Shown in pieces: positions 21,812 to 33,682 of a stretch of DNA of 64,000 nucleotides. Below the pieces are notes generated by a model that worked only from the letters and a program-made list of their open reading frames with translations, did not search any database and was not told the origin of the DNA. Within the stretch, counting starts at the first letter, position 1. Each line of letters opens with the position of its first letter. Source of the DNA: Cryptomeria japonica (lineage: Eukaryota; Streptophyta; Pinopsida; Cupressales; Cupressaceae). Location of the stretch: NCBI RefSeq assembly GCF_030272615.1, contig NC_081415.1:628659240-628723239 (forward strand), in the 5' to 3' direction. Position numbers and translations under genes: made by a program.

Positions 21812-23250
21812 ATTTATTTAGATAAGAAATAAGTTCTAATAATAGATAATGGTGGTGAGTTTTTCTCTATAAATTTTGATGATTAGTGTAGGGATGCATG
21901 GTTATTAAGATAAAAAAATTCCACATGCTTTATAAGAAAATGGAGTGACAAAAAGAAACAAGAGTTTTATGGATAGAGCTAGAAGTTTGCTAATTAAGGC
22001 AAATCTTGAATAGTGTTTCTAGATTGAAGTTGTACACATTGGTTGTTCATAAATATGTCCCCCACTTACATTCTACTCACCCTATGAGGCATGGATAGGT
22101 AAGAGACCATTGGTTTCACATTTTAGAGTTTTTGGTAGTGAAACATATAATCATATTTTATGAAAAAATAGTCTCAACTTGATTTTAAGGCTAATGAATT
22201 TGTTTTCATGGGTTATGGTGAGAACATTAAGGGCTATAAGATTTGATATTTTCTACTATTATTTAATTTATATTTTAGGGAAGTTATTTTAAGAGGGAAA
22301 TGTAAAATTGATTTACAACATCATGAGAAAGAAAACAATGCATTTTGATATTAAGACTAATAAATATCAATGTGGACTTAACAATAACAAGATGGACAAA
22401 ATGAAGAAGAAGAAGGTTAAGGTCTAAGTTCTAGTGAGGAACACTACAAGTATCTTGATACACCTCTTATAGGGTTCATGAGGAAACACAATCCTTTTAT
22501 TTTTGTGTATTTTTGATTTATTTTGTATTGATAGGGAACCTGGGTTTGTTGAGGAGGCTTTTTCTTCAAATGAACATGAGTCATAGTTAGAGGTCATGAT
22601 AGATGAAGTAAAGGCTTTGGAAAAATGTGACACATGAGATCTAGTTCAGTTGCTCAAGGAGAGGAAAGCCAATAGAATTTATTGGGTATTTAAAATGAAA
22701 TTTAGGGTAGAGGTTAAGTTGGAGTGGCACAAGGCTTGATTAGTGATAAGAGGGAGCTAGTTTTAGTGTTTCACTCATGGTTAAACTAACCTTTGTTACA
22801 CTCCTTTTGTCTATTCTTATCACTTTCAGTTAAGAGGTAGAGATAATGGATACATTATTTTTTTTCCTACATGTGGGTATTGATGAGGAAATATTTATGA
22901 AATAGACTAACAATTTGTGGTGAAGGGACATAAACACTTGGTTTGTAGGTTAAAGCGATCTTTGTATAGTTTGAAGTATCCATTAATAATTTTTATGAAA
23001 ATTTGAATGCTTTTGCATTGGATCATGACTTTATTAGCATGCAATTTGATCACAAATTAATAATTAATTACTAATTATCATCCTATATGTTGGTCATAAG
23101 TTATTTATTTAAAATGATAAAGGGAATGATTAGGGAACTTAAGAGATATATATCTTATAAATTATTTAATCCTTATGTTAATGGATTGTCTGGTTTCTCT
23201 AATGTAAGAGGTTCCATATGAACAATTGATCTTATAAACTCCAGAGTTGC
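21812..23250 (+). pseudogene. Element H: very old Ty1/copia pol remnant (integrase to RT)
   Basis: Many stops and frameshifts, but domain order is clear on the + strand. Near 21840 is IIDNGGEF, the second acidic integrase motif. Near 22190 is the integrase end FKANEFVFMGYGENIKGYKI. Near 22590-22720 the RT lead-in reads MIDEVKALEKCDT and YWVFKMKFRVEVKLEWHKA. Near 22930 is HKHLVCRLKRSLYSLK. Near 23030-23140 are DHDFISMQFDH and IRELKRYIS. It differs from the SIRE-like elements elsewhere in the window and is far more decayed. I could not place its LTRs. Confidence 0.75.
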
Positions 23251-24565
23251 TAAGTCATTTTTTAGGAACTTTTGTTGAGGGAATAAGACTTCTTATAGTG
23301 GTATAAGATTTGAAATAACATTTCTAGCCTTTTTTCTAAATGATTTAATAAATTTTGGTTGACATAACTTCTAGATAAGGAAGCATAGTGATTAGGATAT
23401 CCTTAGAGATAATTATATTTGGTATGGCTACAAAGAGATTTTGGTTGTTTAATAGCTCTACATATGGAAGTAGACTTATAAATATTCAATTTAAAAACTC
23501 ATTAGGTGAGAAATTTATTGATCAATTTTCTCATCATTACAAATATAGAAAGCTCTCATAGTTAGAATAGTTAGGACTCATACCTTTTTTGTAGGGTGGT
23601 GGTGAGAAGGTTTGTGCAAGTAAAGGCCTTTGTGTGTGGTTTTTCTATAAGATTGCTAGTCTAGGGACTAGATTGCTAAACAGAAGAATGTGAAGGAAGA
23701 GGAGCTTGTTTTCATATTTAATATCTTTAGTGAAATGTTTTTGAATGTATTAACTTAGTTTGAACTTGAGATTAGTTCTCAGAGTGGTATATCCTTGAGT
23801 TCCTCTTCCAACTTCTTCTCACCCTTTCTTCTGATTCTTTGCCTTTTATATTCTTTGGGTGGTAAAGGATGAGGAACCTCTCAATTTTTTTTGATCCTTC
23901 TTGTTGGATTGGCCTTTTTTAATCAAAGGTTAATCGAGGCCATTCTTCTATCAATTACTTATTAAGATATTATGTTTATTGAAAGATCTTCTTTCTTCGA
24001 CCATAATATGCGTCTAAGTACTTTATTAGACACTTTCTATTATTCATATTTTGGGTCTAAAATATCCTCATCATCAAATAATTTTATATGAATATCATCC
24101 CTTAGTCCATATGCTTTCATTTGATAGGTAGTCAATCTTTAATATTGCTTTTACTTAACTTCAAAATCATCTTGGAGGTGAGCCCAAAAATCCTCCAAAG
24201 CATGAAAATGGTTAGGGAAGGTGGTTGGCATTATTCCCTTTCACTTTCCTATTGGATTAAAATTGTACCTTGTCACATATGTCTAGAGGTTAAATGCCTC
24301 CAAATAATCCATTTTTGTCTCAACTACCTGTACTATAGGGTATTCCAAAAATCACAATTTTAATGGATATTTGACCCCTACCTTATCTTTTTCTATAAGG
24401 AGACCTCACTAATATATCTTGAGAGTTCCATCAAAATCATATTATTGCTACAATATCTTGGTAATAGGAATGGTGCTTTTGGAAAGCCAAAAGTCTGAAT
24501 GAATTTAGAGTTGGCAAACTGAATGAACCATTATATCCAATCCTTTTATAACCTCCATAACTTCC
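23251..24565. other. Unassigned stretch between element H and solo LTR Z
   Basis: A/T-rich and full of stops. It may hold the RNase H end and LTR of H, but I cannot recognise motifs. The open frame at 24121-24363 (80 codons) has no domain I know. The final CTTCC (24561-24565) is the TSD of Z. Confidence 0.4.
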
Positions 24566-26224
24566 TGTTGGCATTGTGTTGTCATTGATTTCAACTGGTA
24601 TTGTTGTCATTGATGTTAACCGGTATAGCACGTTACCAGTATAGCTTGTCACCGGTAAGAAGAGGATGTCAACTGACATTGTGGTCATTGGAGTCACCGG
24701 TATACAAGTTAGTGTTGGAGAGAAGAAACAGGTACCTGGTACATAAGTTGGTGTTAACAGGTGAGTAGAAATTGGAGACAATTGGCATTATGGTATCTCA
24801 ACTAGTAAGTAAAGTGTTGGAAATGTGCTGTTTCCAACCAGTAAGAAGTTGGATGTTATATAACGGGACTCCCACCGGATGAAGATCTTATCTCAAGATG
24901 AAGATATGGCCAACATAGTTTGGGCTGGTGCAAGTCATGGGGTTACATGACCGGGAGGCAAGAGTGTGTTATCGGGATGCAGATGGAGATTGGTATTTCT
25001 ACAGATGGAAATGGGTAGAGATTGATGGCATGGAGTCATCAAGAATGTTATTGGTATGCAGACATGAGTATTTTCAACCAGTAAACAGGATTAGAGAAAC
25101 GTTCAAGCAATTGATACAGATGATTGAAGAGGATTCGGATGTTGTGGTTCAGAATATATGCTCATATCTTTGGCATGTGTCTATGATTGAAACTGCATCA
25201 AGTTTGGTGAACCAGAGAGCACATCTATAATTGACTGATATGTGCTCTGTGAAGATAAATAGATAACAGTCCAGTATGTAGGTAGGTAAGGCAACTGGTA
25301 AGATAACAAAAGACAAAGTGAAGGACTCCCTTCAAAAGAAGATATGAATAGTGAAGTGATGAAATTTGAACTGGGAGCAGTCTAGGTAATCATGACCTAA
25401 CTGACAAAATGGTGAAGTGCATGGAATGAAGGTTAACTAGTTAATGTAACTGGTAAGGCAAGATGAACCAGTAGTATAGGGTGAATACCGGTAGTGTGTT
25501 TTTGGTCGATGGCTAAGCCTGAACCAACATAGTGAAATGAGGTGGATGCTGATGGTGATAACCTGTGGACTTCAGGTAGCAAATGTACAATGGTCGGTGA
25601 TCGGTGCATCAATGAGGTAGTTGTGGACAAAGTCAGTATTTATGTAGACTGCAAAAATCATGGGATGAGTTGTAAAGGATTGCGGCTCAAAGTTGTTTGA
25701 AGGACAAAGATCTGATTCCTTGACATCATGATCAAAGAGGGATGTCCAGTCATAGTTTTGATTTGGAGTAGGAAAGAACAAGATCATTTAATGTGATTGA
25801 AAGAAGAAGAGCCCGTTTTTGCCAAGTTTAACAAACATGTACAGAAAGGAAGAGATTTGGCAGTTTCGTCTGAGTGGTTGTAGGTTTTCCATCTCAAAGA
25901 TGAGATCCAATTTGATTTGCTATGGATCTGGGTTGGTGAAGCAAACCCTAAGTGCGCTATGTTTGATTTGTCATTTTGGCAAGACTGCACAAGTATAAAT
26001 GCGCATATCAAAGATCAAAGTTGATGTTGCCAGATGTTGTGGTTATAGATATTGAAGAATGGAGTGTGAGTTGGCAACAATGAGTTAATCAGTCTGAGGG
26101 TTCATCAAAGAACATTGAAGTGACTGAGTGCTTGAAGAGAGAACCGGTAAGAGAGGTTTAACCGATGAATTGTCACAGAGTTGACAGTCAAGTGAACCAG
26201 TAGTGATAGAACCAATAAGAAGAC
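24566..26224 (+). repeat. Solo LTR Z, 5' piece
   Basis: 1659 bp. The open frames here (24928-25230 on +, 24437-24781 and others on -) cross or lie inside the LTR and carry no domain. The last five bases, AAGAC, are the target of Y. Confidence 0.8.
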
Positions 26225-26242
26225 TGTAACTAGGAAAATGGA
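26225..26242 (-). repeat. 18-bp stub of the 3' LTR of Y
   Basis: TGTAACTAGGAAAATGGA is identical to the left edge of the 5' LTR at 31498. Beyond it the sequences differ, marking a deletion breakpoint. Confidence 0.75.
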
Positions 26243-26762
26243 TAAATACCAAAAGCTATGATAGACTAAAAGCTACAAACAAGATGCATGATGCTCATGA
26301 TGATCCTCAGCCTTGTCAAGATCAAAGGTCAAAAGGGAAACTGGACATGAGGGACAATAGGATATGAAAGGTAATGATAGGGGTTCGATAGGATAATGGA
26401 ACAATGAAGGAAAAAAGGATATGATAGGATAAAAACTATCCCCAAGTACGGTATGCAAGAAGTTCATAGATTACGCATGACGCCTGTTTGCCAGGTTTTC
26501 ATCACGGTACTTTCCCAAGGTGCCTGTTTGCTAGGTTTTCACCAATGGACGAATTATTTTTGCTTTACTTACTTTGTTTTTTTTTTGTATTTTGACTTTT
26601 TCAATAGAAGATGGACACATGATAGGGGATGGAAGAAGGACTCAAACATCTTTTTGTTTGGATAGTAGTCTTGAAAAAAAATGGACCATGACCTTTAAAA
26701 GTATGCTCAAAGATGGTGGTAGGATAAGGACATGGAAAATGAGATGAAACTAAGGCAAGGAT
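26243..26762. other. Sequence between Y's LTR stub and its ORF
   Basis: About 520 bp without recognisable coding. It has a diverged direct repeat, GCCTGTTTGCCAGGTTTTCA (26481-26500) and TGCCTGTTTGCTAGGTTTTC (26521-26540). Either the 3' untranslated part of Y or DNA joined by the deletion. Confidence 0.4.
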
Positions 26763-29497
26763 TTATGCAAAGGATGGGATCAAAGGGCTCAAAGGATGAA
26801 AAATATGCATTGGATAATGGATAGGGTATTGGAAGAATTGGGCTTGAGTGGATGGAAATGAAGGCAAGATCAACATTAGAACACACCTTGACGGGTGGTG
26901 GATTGATGGAGGAAAAATGGATCTCAGATTGTGAGATTTGGATGGAGGAATAGCTATGGATTTTGGGACATAAGGGCCCAAAATGGATGAAGAAGGTGGT
27001 GGAGGAATAGAATTGGAAGGTTTGGATAGAGGAATAGCAATTTTAGATGCCAATTTTGATGTTTCTTTAGGCTTTTGTGCTTCAAGGAACCGCTTAGGGA
27101 TCCACATGGTTTTTGATTTTTCATGCTTTTGTGGTTCCTTGGAGTGCATTTCTTGCACAAGGGATTTAGGAACCCATATAGATTTGGTCTTTTGTTTGTG
27201 AGCAATGGGCCTTTGTAACCTTTTGGATTTTTCCTTTTCTTTATAGATCAAATTTTTCTTTGCTTTGACATGTTGATTAGATTGGACATGTTGATCCTTG
27301 AATACATGTGGATTTCTAGACTTATGACTTTTATACTTGGCATTCAAATTGCTTGGAGGGGGAAAGGAATGCATGGATGGATATGAATGAAATGGACTTC
27401 TTTTGGATTGATGAAATTTACTCAAGGATGTGTGCCTTTGCTGACCTTGCATAGAGGATGAAGGAATATAAGGACCTAAGATGGATGGAAAGTATGATGG
27501 GGAAGGGATATGTTTGGATTTTGAAGGGATGTTGGATTTAGTAGGCGTACCCATGTCTTGAGGAATTTCACTTAGGCCATGACCCTTAATATTTTCTTTA
27601 ACATGAAGGGATTCTTGCTTATGGAGATCTACTCCTTTGCCTTTATGAATATCTTGACTTGTAGGATACTCTTTTATTTGGGAATAAGACGCGAGTCCAT
27701 TATGAGGTGGATATGATATGAGAGAAATAATGAGATCTTGAAGTGGATCAGATTGGACCAAATAGGAAGAACCCATTGTTAATGTCAGGGGTTCAAAACA
27801 TCTTGCACTGACACGTTCGAATCATGAGGGGGATTAGGATCATGAGGGGGACTAGGATTGTGGGGGGGACTAGGATCAAGAGATGGAATGGGAGAAATAA
27901 TGGGATCATCAAAAGAAAAGCAATCTTGGAGTGTATATGGAGCATTAAGACAAGGAGATGGAGGAACAAAAGGATCTTGTGGAGGATTTTAAGGAGTAAA
28001 TTGATCTTGACAAGGAGGAAGATCATCAGAATCCTCTTTAAAGTTGCTTTTCTCTAGACTTTTAATGGGATCATCGGAAAGGATGGAAAGGATATCTTGA
28101 TCTTTCTTAGGAAGTGGAATGTCAATGGGATTTTGGATAGGATGAACAAGAATAGGGGAATCATCATGAGTGTCTAGGGAGATGGGGTCCTGGTCAATAA
28201 TTGGATGGGATGATAAGGTTTCAAGATCTTGATCTTCATCTATTTCAAGACACATTTCTTCATGCTCTAAATTATCCTCTTGACATGGGGTTGGACTTTG
28301 GATATGCATGGGGGATTCTGACAAGGGATTAATGCTTTGGCATGAGGGAAATGCACTTTGAACATTTGTGATGGATTCTGGCAAGGAATCAATGCTTGAA
28401 CATGAGGAAGAGGGACTTCGAATGGGGTCCTCTAAAATAGGTAATGGCAATAAAGTGCATGGTGGCATTGGGTCTTGTATTTTTGAAACATGACAAGGAT
28501 GTGCATCATGAATTGGATTATCTTGGCAATCAATTATGGATAGCCCTTGGATAATTTCATCCTTGGGTGTATTGTTTGATGAGGACAATATGGAAGGTTC
28601 TTGTGAAACTTCTAAAGGTGTAGGGATAGATGCCACTGGAGAGTCATTTTGTTTGCGGGGGGATGAGGCATTGCTAGACATAAGTGTATTATCTTGATCT
28701 TCCTCAAAGAACTCACTTGGTAATTTCCTTAAGATCCTTGCAATAAGGCCACCTTTCTTTTGAGGTTTTTACATGATTGGATTTATATTTTTAACTTTCT
28801 TGGCAAGAATTTGGTCTTGGTTTGATGTCATGTTTTGATATTGGACTTGGTTCAATTATTCTGACATGTTTGAAACCTGGGTTGGTGTGTGCTGCAACCT
28901 TTGTTTCTGAATGTTTGGTTGTAGTTGTTGACATTGATATTCCACCATTGGTTGAACCATTTGTTGACATTGTATAGTTGGTTGGACATATTATTGAAAT
29001 TGGACCATTGGTTGTATATGTTGGACCATTGGTTGTGTCTGTTGGAAATGTTCAAACTGTTGAACAATTGGTTGTGATGGTTGAAAATCTGATTGATAGT
29101 AAACACCTTCTTGCTCTTGTTGTGGAGGCACATAATGTTGTTGTCTCTTTTCTTGAAATTGTTTCATCATCTCTATTTGTGAGAGGAGATTTGGTATGTT
29201 TGATTGTTCGATAAGAGATCTTACATCAATTGGCTCAATATTTGGATTTTGACCTAGAAATTTTTTAAACATTTTGGACATTTGTGATCTATTCTTCTCA
29301 ATGTTTTTCACTTTTTGTTCCAAAATTTCCTTTTCTTGAGCTAGTTTCTCCTCTAGTTTTCGTATTTGGACATTTACATCATCATGATAAGTTTGATCCA
29401 AGTTCTAAGACATGTAGAGATTGGATTGACATGATTTATTTCTCAATTGTGATGACATGGCTTCGTAAGAAGATTGAGACCTCATTTCAACAAACAT
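26763..29497 (-). pseudogene. Long uncharacterised ORF of element Y (coiled coil, Gln-rich, acidic, Lys/Pro-rich)
   Basis: Starting at the ATG at 29497, one frame runs to 27989 with in-frame stops near 29412, 28991, 28857 and 28772. A one-base slip in a C-run near 27860 and stops near 27790 lead into the frame of 27776-26763. The total is about 900 codons. Order: a charged coiled coil (VQIRKLEEKLAQEKEILEQK, about 29370-29270); a Gln-rich tract with PMVQ repeats (29150-28900); a Ser/Asp/Pro-rich acidic part (28680-27990); a PP-rich linker; and a basic part with repeats SIWVPKSL / TMWIPKRF and SILGPYIPS / SILGPYVPK (27500-26900). I recognise no zinc knuckle, protease or RT. It may be a divergent Gag or an accessory protein. 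Function unknown. Confidence 0.55.
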
Positions 29498-31478
29498 GTC
29501 ACTATGCAAATGCAACTAATGGGATTTTTTTTTTTTTTTAAGGATGATGTATGATATGCAACTAAATGCAACTTAAATAGATGAAAATGCAATCTATGGC
29601 AAGAATGCAACCTATGTTTTTGTTGTTTTTCAAGATTCGGACAAACTTTTTAGAATGCAAACCTAAAGACTCAACCTTGGGAAGTTGAAATGAAGCCAAG
29701 ACCTTAAAGGACAAAGGACCAAATGACAATAGGACAAATTGACTATGTCTCACCTATATGCTTGGATAATAAGCTAGGTTTGACAAAAATGATATTAATA
29801 AAAGGACAAATTTTAGAAAAGGTCAAGACTCCCCAACAACAACTTAGGGTATCATCCAAAGTTTTGATTTTTCAAGTTTGACAAACCAAATTTTTGAGAC
29901 TAAATGCAAGAAAGCAATGATTATGACAATGACTTAGGATATGATATGACAAGATGAATCCAAGACAAGATGACAATATAATGATAAGGATATGTGAAGA
30001 CCAATGACTTGGAATATGTAAAATGCAACCTAGGCAAGACCTAATTTTAGCATGACAAGGATAATGCATGAATGTCACCTAAATGGAAATCTAGCTTGGA
30101 TATGACAATGAAATGAAAAATTAGGGAAATAATTTTGAACCTAAGTGAAAAATGAGGATGCTTGCAATGAAAAGGACTACAACAAAGGGAGATGACAATA
30201 TGCCCTAGGACCTAAGTTGGACTATGCAAAACCTAGCCTAAAGTGACATGAATTTTGAAACAAAGATATTCAATGTTTTGACAAGCCATGTTCAAATGTT
30301 GGATGAATACTTGGACAAATTTGGACTTTTGTTTGGATTTTGTTTTGAATTGAAGGTTATTGATTTTGAAAACCCAAGTTGATTATGAGCACTTTTGAAA
30401 GTTTGTTTTTGATTTAACTTTTGACAATCACGAAAGACAAAAATGTTTGTTTGACTTTGACTCAAGACAATCAAGCACATTCACAACAAATCCTATGGCT
30501 GGCAAGGGCAATATCTGTTGAATCCTCTAACCATAAAATACAACACTCAGCCAGATAGCTAGATTCTTGGTAGCACTGGCTCCCCCTTATAGTCCACTCA
30601 CTTCTTGGGCATACCAAGCTTCGAGTTCAAGGGGCATCACTTCCCAAGAACTTGCTATCTCTAACTGAGGAGTACATGAGAGGTGTCTTCGGCATGCATG
30701 TATCACAATGCCTAAGCCAATAGATAGAAGGATATTAGCATCTAAAAACAAGAGATTCTAGTAAGGGCATCCATTCAGGTGGATATTGATCCGGCGAATA
30801 AATCATCGCAATACCATTCTAGCACCCATTGTCTACAACTTTCGTTGCATCCACAGTTATTTAGAGTGGTTCGAAAGAGCTTGGTTTTAGCCCATCACCA
30901 CTTTGGGTCGTTCCCTCTCACAAATGCCTATGTGAAGTGCCAGGCAAATCGGGAGGCAGGCCCAGTTCTAAGGGTTAAAACATGCAATCAAATTAAAAAC
31001 AGACAAAGCATGCATGGTGTTCATTAACCTTTAAGAAATAAAATGTGCAACTACTTTAAAAATTGCAAGCAAGATGTTTTAATGAGAGCCTTTGACCGTG
31101 TCCTGCATAAGATTCGTTAGTAGTTGCATTTTTAGTCTTTGTCACACATAACACCAAGATGCTGCACAAAGAATTAGTACCAAAGAAAAACTAGAATGCA
31201 AGAAACAGAATGAAGACAAACAAATTTGCAAGTAAAAACAACTGATTTCACCTCTGTTTCTAGCCTTGCACAAGTCCAGAATGCCTCAACACAGGTGTAA
31301 AACCTATCTACACAGGCACAGAACCCATCAACATAGGTGCAGAATGCCTCAACACAGGCGCAGAATGCCTCAACACAGGCACAAAAGTGTCCAGAAAGCT
31401 CTGAGTCGCCCTGTTTCTTGAGTTTTTCACCTGCAAATAGCTCAAAAGCACTCAAAACATGGTTAAGGGGTTAGTTCA
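29498..31478 (-). other. Leader of element Y
   Basis: About 2 kb between the primer site and the ORF, with no long frame. A less A/T-rich block lies at 30500-30980. A 21-bp tandem repeat is at 31270-31390. Confidence 0.55.
31270..31390 (-). repeat. 21-bp tandem repeat in the Y leader
   Basis: Five units spaced exactly 21 bp (ACAGG or ATAGG at 31291, 31312, 31333, 31354, 31375). On the - strand the frame reads CACVEAF-like heptads, Cys-rich. It lies in a 93-codon open frame (31174-31455) with no other sign of coding. Confidence 0.85.
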
Positions 31479-31492
31479 CGTCGGGTTCACCA
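31479..31492 (-). promoter_or_regulatory. Primer-binding site of element Y
   Basis: The - strand reads TGGTGAACCCGACG five bases after the LTR end TTACA. It is similar to the sites of K and M. Confidence 0.6.
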
Positions 31493-31497
31493 GAAAA

Positions 31498-32926
31498 TGT
31501 AACTAGGAAAATGGAATGCATCAAAGCAATATTAAACTAGTTCAACCACAAAAACTAGATTGCAATGATAATAAATCCTAATACATTCAATAAAGGCATG
31601 AAGATGAAATAAAATGCAAACCAAAGCATGTATCTCCTTCATTGTTCCTCCATTGTTCTTCTTTCACCTTCAAATTTGATGTGGATCTCACCTACAAGTG
31701 CAAAATGCAAGTGGAAAGCAAGTTGTTGATGAAATTTGCAATATAAGGTTACTCAAAAATGTGATTGATTGATTGTTTGAAGAAAATCATCCAATTTATA
31801 GACAAATTGGAGAGAGGACAAGATTAGCATGAAGAGATTTGAAAGGAAATTCAAATCAAGAATGACAAATTATGCACAAATTATGACAAATTGACATTTT
31901 CCATGCAAGGTGTATGACAAATTATGACAAATTATGACAAGATTGAAATGCCATTCCCATGACAAAAGGGAAGAGAGAAAATAGCCTCCATGATTGCAAC
32001 AAATGGAAGCACAAACATAGGAGAAAATGAGGGAATGAATTTAGAGGAAAAATTAGAAAAATTAAAGAAAATAGGAGAAATAGAAATTAGGTGAATTAAT
32101 TAATAGGTTTTCATCCATTAATTAATTCATGAAAGAGACCTAGGACTAAATAAATAGATTTATTTAACCCACAAAGAAGAAGAAAAGGATTAAATGAACA
32201 AATCATAAAACCCTAGAAATAAGAGGACAAGGAATTAGGTCAAGACAATAAGAAATTAATGTAGGTTCGATCATGATTCTGATTGACAAAGGACCAATGT
32301 TGATAAATTGTTGAGATTGGTTGACAAAAATCAAATGATAAATTGATCAAGATTGACAAGGAGATCAAATTGATAGGCGCCAATTGACAAGGAACAATGA
32401 CTAATCGATCCAAATTGACATGATTGAAAAGGACAAGGATTGATGACGAATCGATCGCAAAATGACAAGATTGACAAGGACAAGGATCGATGACGAATCG
32501 ATCACAAAATGACAAGATTGACAAGGACAAGGATCTATGACGAATCGATCACAAAATGACAAGATTGACAAGGACAAGGATCGATGATGAATTGATCGCA
32601 AAATGATGAGATTGACAAGAGGACAAAACCCTAATTCTATCATCGATTAGGATTGACGATGTCCAAAATGATGATAAATGAGCACGCACCATGATGCGAC
32701 AGGATAATATCGACCAAAATCATGACTGAAGATTGCTATCGACAAGACCTAATTCAAAAGCGATAAAAATGAGGAATGCAGAAGAAGGACTTGATGCTTG
32801 CAAATGATAAAGACCAAGTGCACAACATAGAAGAAATGTTAATGTGACACAAGAACCCCAAAATAAGGCGATGCGCAAATGTTAAAGTATGACTTCACAA
32901 GCGTTGACCATTTTTAGACATCTACA
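31498..32926 (-). repeat. 5' LTR of element Y
   Basis: 1429 bp with TGTA...TACA ends. It contains a 47-bp tandem repeat (32427-32614). The part at 31860-31940 has repeated AAATTATGACAAATT phrases. Confidence 0.8.
32427..32614. repeat. 47-bp tandem repeat in the Y LTR
   Basis: Four units starting at 32427, 32474, 32521 and 32568, each with ACAAGGACAAGGAT followed by a GATGACGAATCGATC-like palindromic core (ATCGAT). The outer units are the most diverged. It could modulate LTR transcription. That is only a guess. Confidence 0.9.
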
Positions 32927-33300
32927 AAGACATCAAAATGTGAATGAGTGTAGAGTGAGGATCAGAGGAAGTCAGGAAAGGCAAAGGCAGACTGGTAAGG
33001 GGTTAGAGAGAGTTAATAGAAAACCAACATTGATGAGAAGAAAAGAAACAAAGGAGTTAAACTGACAGTGTCTGAACCAGTAGGATTGAAGCAGAGAAGC
33101 AGTGAAGAGATAAAATTGACAGAGTGAGGATTCTAATGGTAAGTTAGAGGGAGAGTGAAGGGAGATCCAACAGAGCTGATGCAATAACATAGAGCATCAG
33201 ACAAAGATAATTCTAATAGTTACTAAGCTCATTTGTAATAGGGTTAGTACTATTGTATTGAATATATAATTCATTGTAATCATTGAGTTGTTGCTTGGTG

Positions 33301-33366
33301 TAGGGGTTGGTGCCCTAAATCAATAGGGGTTGGTGCCCTAAATCAGTAGGGGTTGGTGCCCTAAAA
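33301..33366. repeat. 23-bp tandem repeat in Z
   Basis: Three copies of a unit containing GGGGTTGGTGCCCTAAA with almost no divergence. Confidence 0.9.
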
Positions 33367-33599
33367 ATTGTAATATAGTTGTTTATTGTGAGGATGGATT
33401 AGAGCAGTAGACTCCAACAATATTTCTCACCGAGATTTTTCCCACATTGGGTTTTCCTTGTGCATCCGGTGTTATGTGATGTGCCTTTGTGTGTGCTTGT
33501 TTTATGATCATCTCCTTTGTCTGATTGATATATTCACTTAGTTCTTGAACTTCTAACTGGTACACATAATCAAGTTTAAAAGGTTGAAAATATTGATAA

Positions 33600-33626
33600 C
33601 CACTAATCCACCTCCCCTCTTAGTGG
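33600..33626 (+). other. Hairpin near the LTR end of Z
   Basis: CCACTAA pairs perfectly with TTAGTGG around the loop TCCACCTCCCCTC. It ends 16 bp before the LTR end. Confidence 0.7.
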
Positions 33627-33682
33627 CATCTTGTGTTCTACACTTCCTTGGTCATTTTATTTCCTATATCCCCTATTATTTG

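Larger units (their letters stand above)
26225..32926 (-). mobile_element. Element Y: gypsy-like element with an uncharacterised long ORF and no pol
   Basis: The TSD is AAGAC (26220-26224, 32927-32931). The 5' LTR is 31498-32926 (1429 bp, TGTAGATGTC...TAGTTACA on the - strand), the primer site is at 31479-31492, the leader runs to about 29500 and a long degenerate ORF occupies 26763-29497. At the left only the final 18 bases of the LTR remain (26225-26242 equal to 31498-31515). LTR ends and primer site match the K/M type, hence gypsy-like. No protease, RT, RNase H or integrase was found. Loss of the 3' LTR must postdate insertion because the TSD is intact. Confidence 0.75.
24566..33642 (+). 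mobile_element. Solo LTR Z, split by element Y
   Basis: The outer ends are TGTTGGCATTGTG (24566) and TGTTCTACA (33642), with TSD CTTCC on both sides (24561-24565, 33643-33647). Removing Y (26225-32926) and one AAGAC copy leaves about 2370 bp, long for a copia LTR. It contains the AACCGGT-like words, the CACATTGGGTTTTCC phrase (33440) and the terminal hairpin (33600-33626) of this LTR group. No internal region or second LTR remains. Confidence 0.85.
32932..33642 (+). repeat. Solo LTR Z, 3' piece
   Basis: 711 bp resuming after the second AAGAC. It includes a 23-bp tandem repeat TAGGGGTTGGTGCCCTAAAT (33301, 33324, 33347) and the terminal hairpin. It ends TTCTACA. Confidence 0.8.

Noticed and set aside
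24928-25230. 100-codon open frame on the + strand
   Set aside because: It lies inside solo LTR Z, has no recognisable domain and does not extend to neighbouring LTR relatives.
31174-31455. Cys-rich small protein with CACVEAF heptads
   Set aside because: It rests only on a 21-bp tandem repeat in the untranslated leader of Y and has no start context or conservation evidence.
32427-32614. Regular 47-bp repeats as a possible CRISPR array
   Set aside because: Units are contiguous with no unique spacers, and the setting is a plant LTR.
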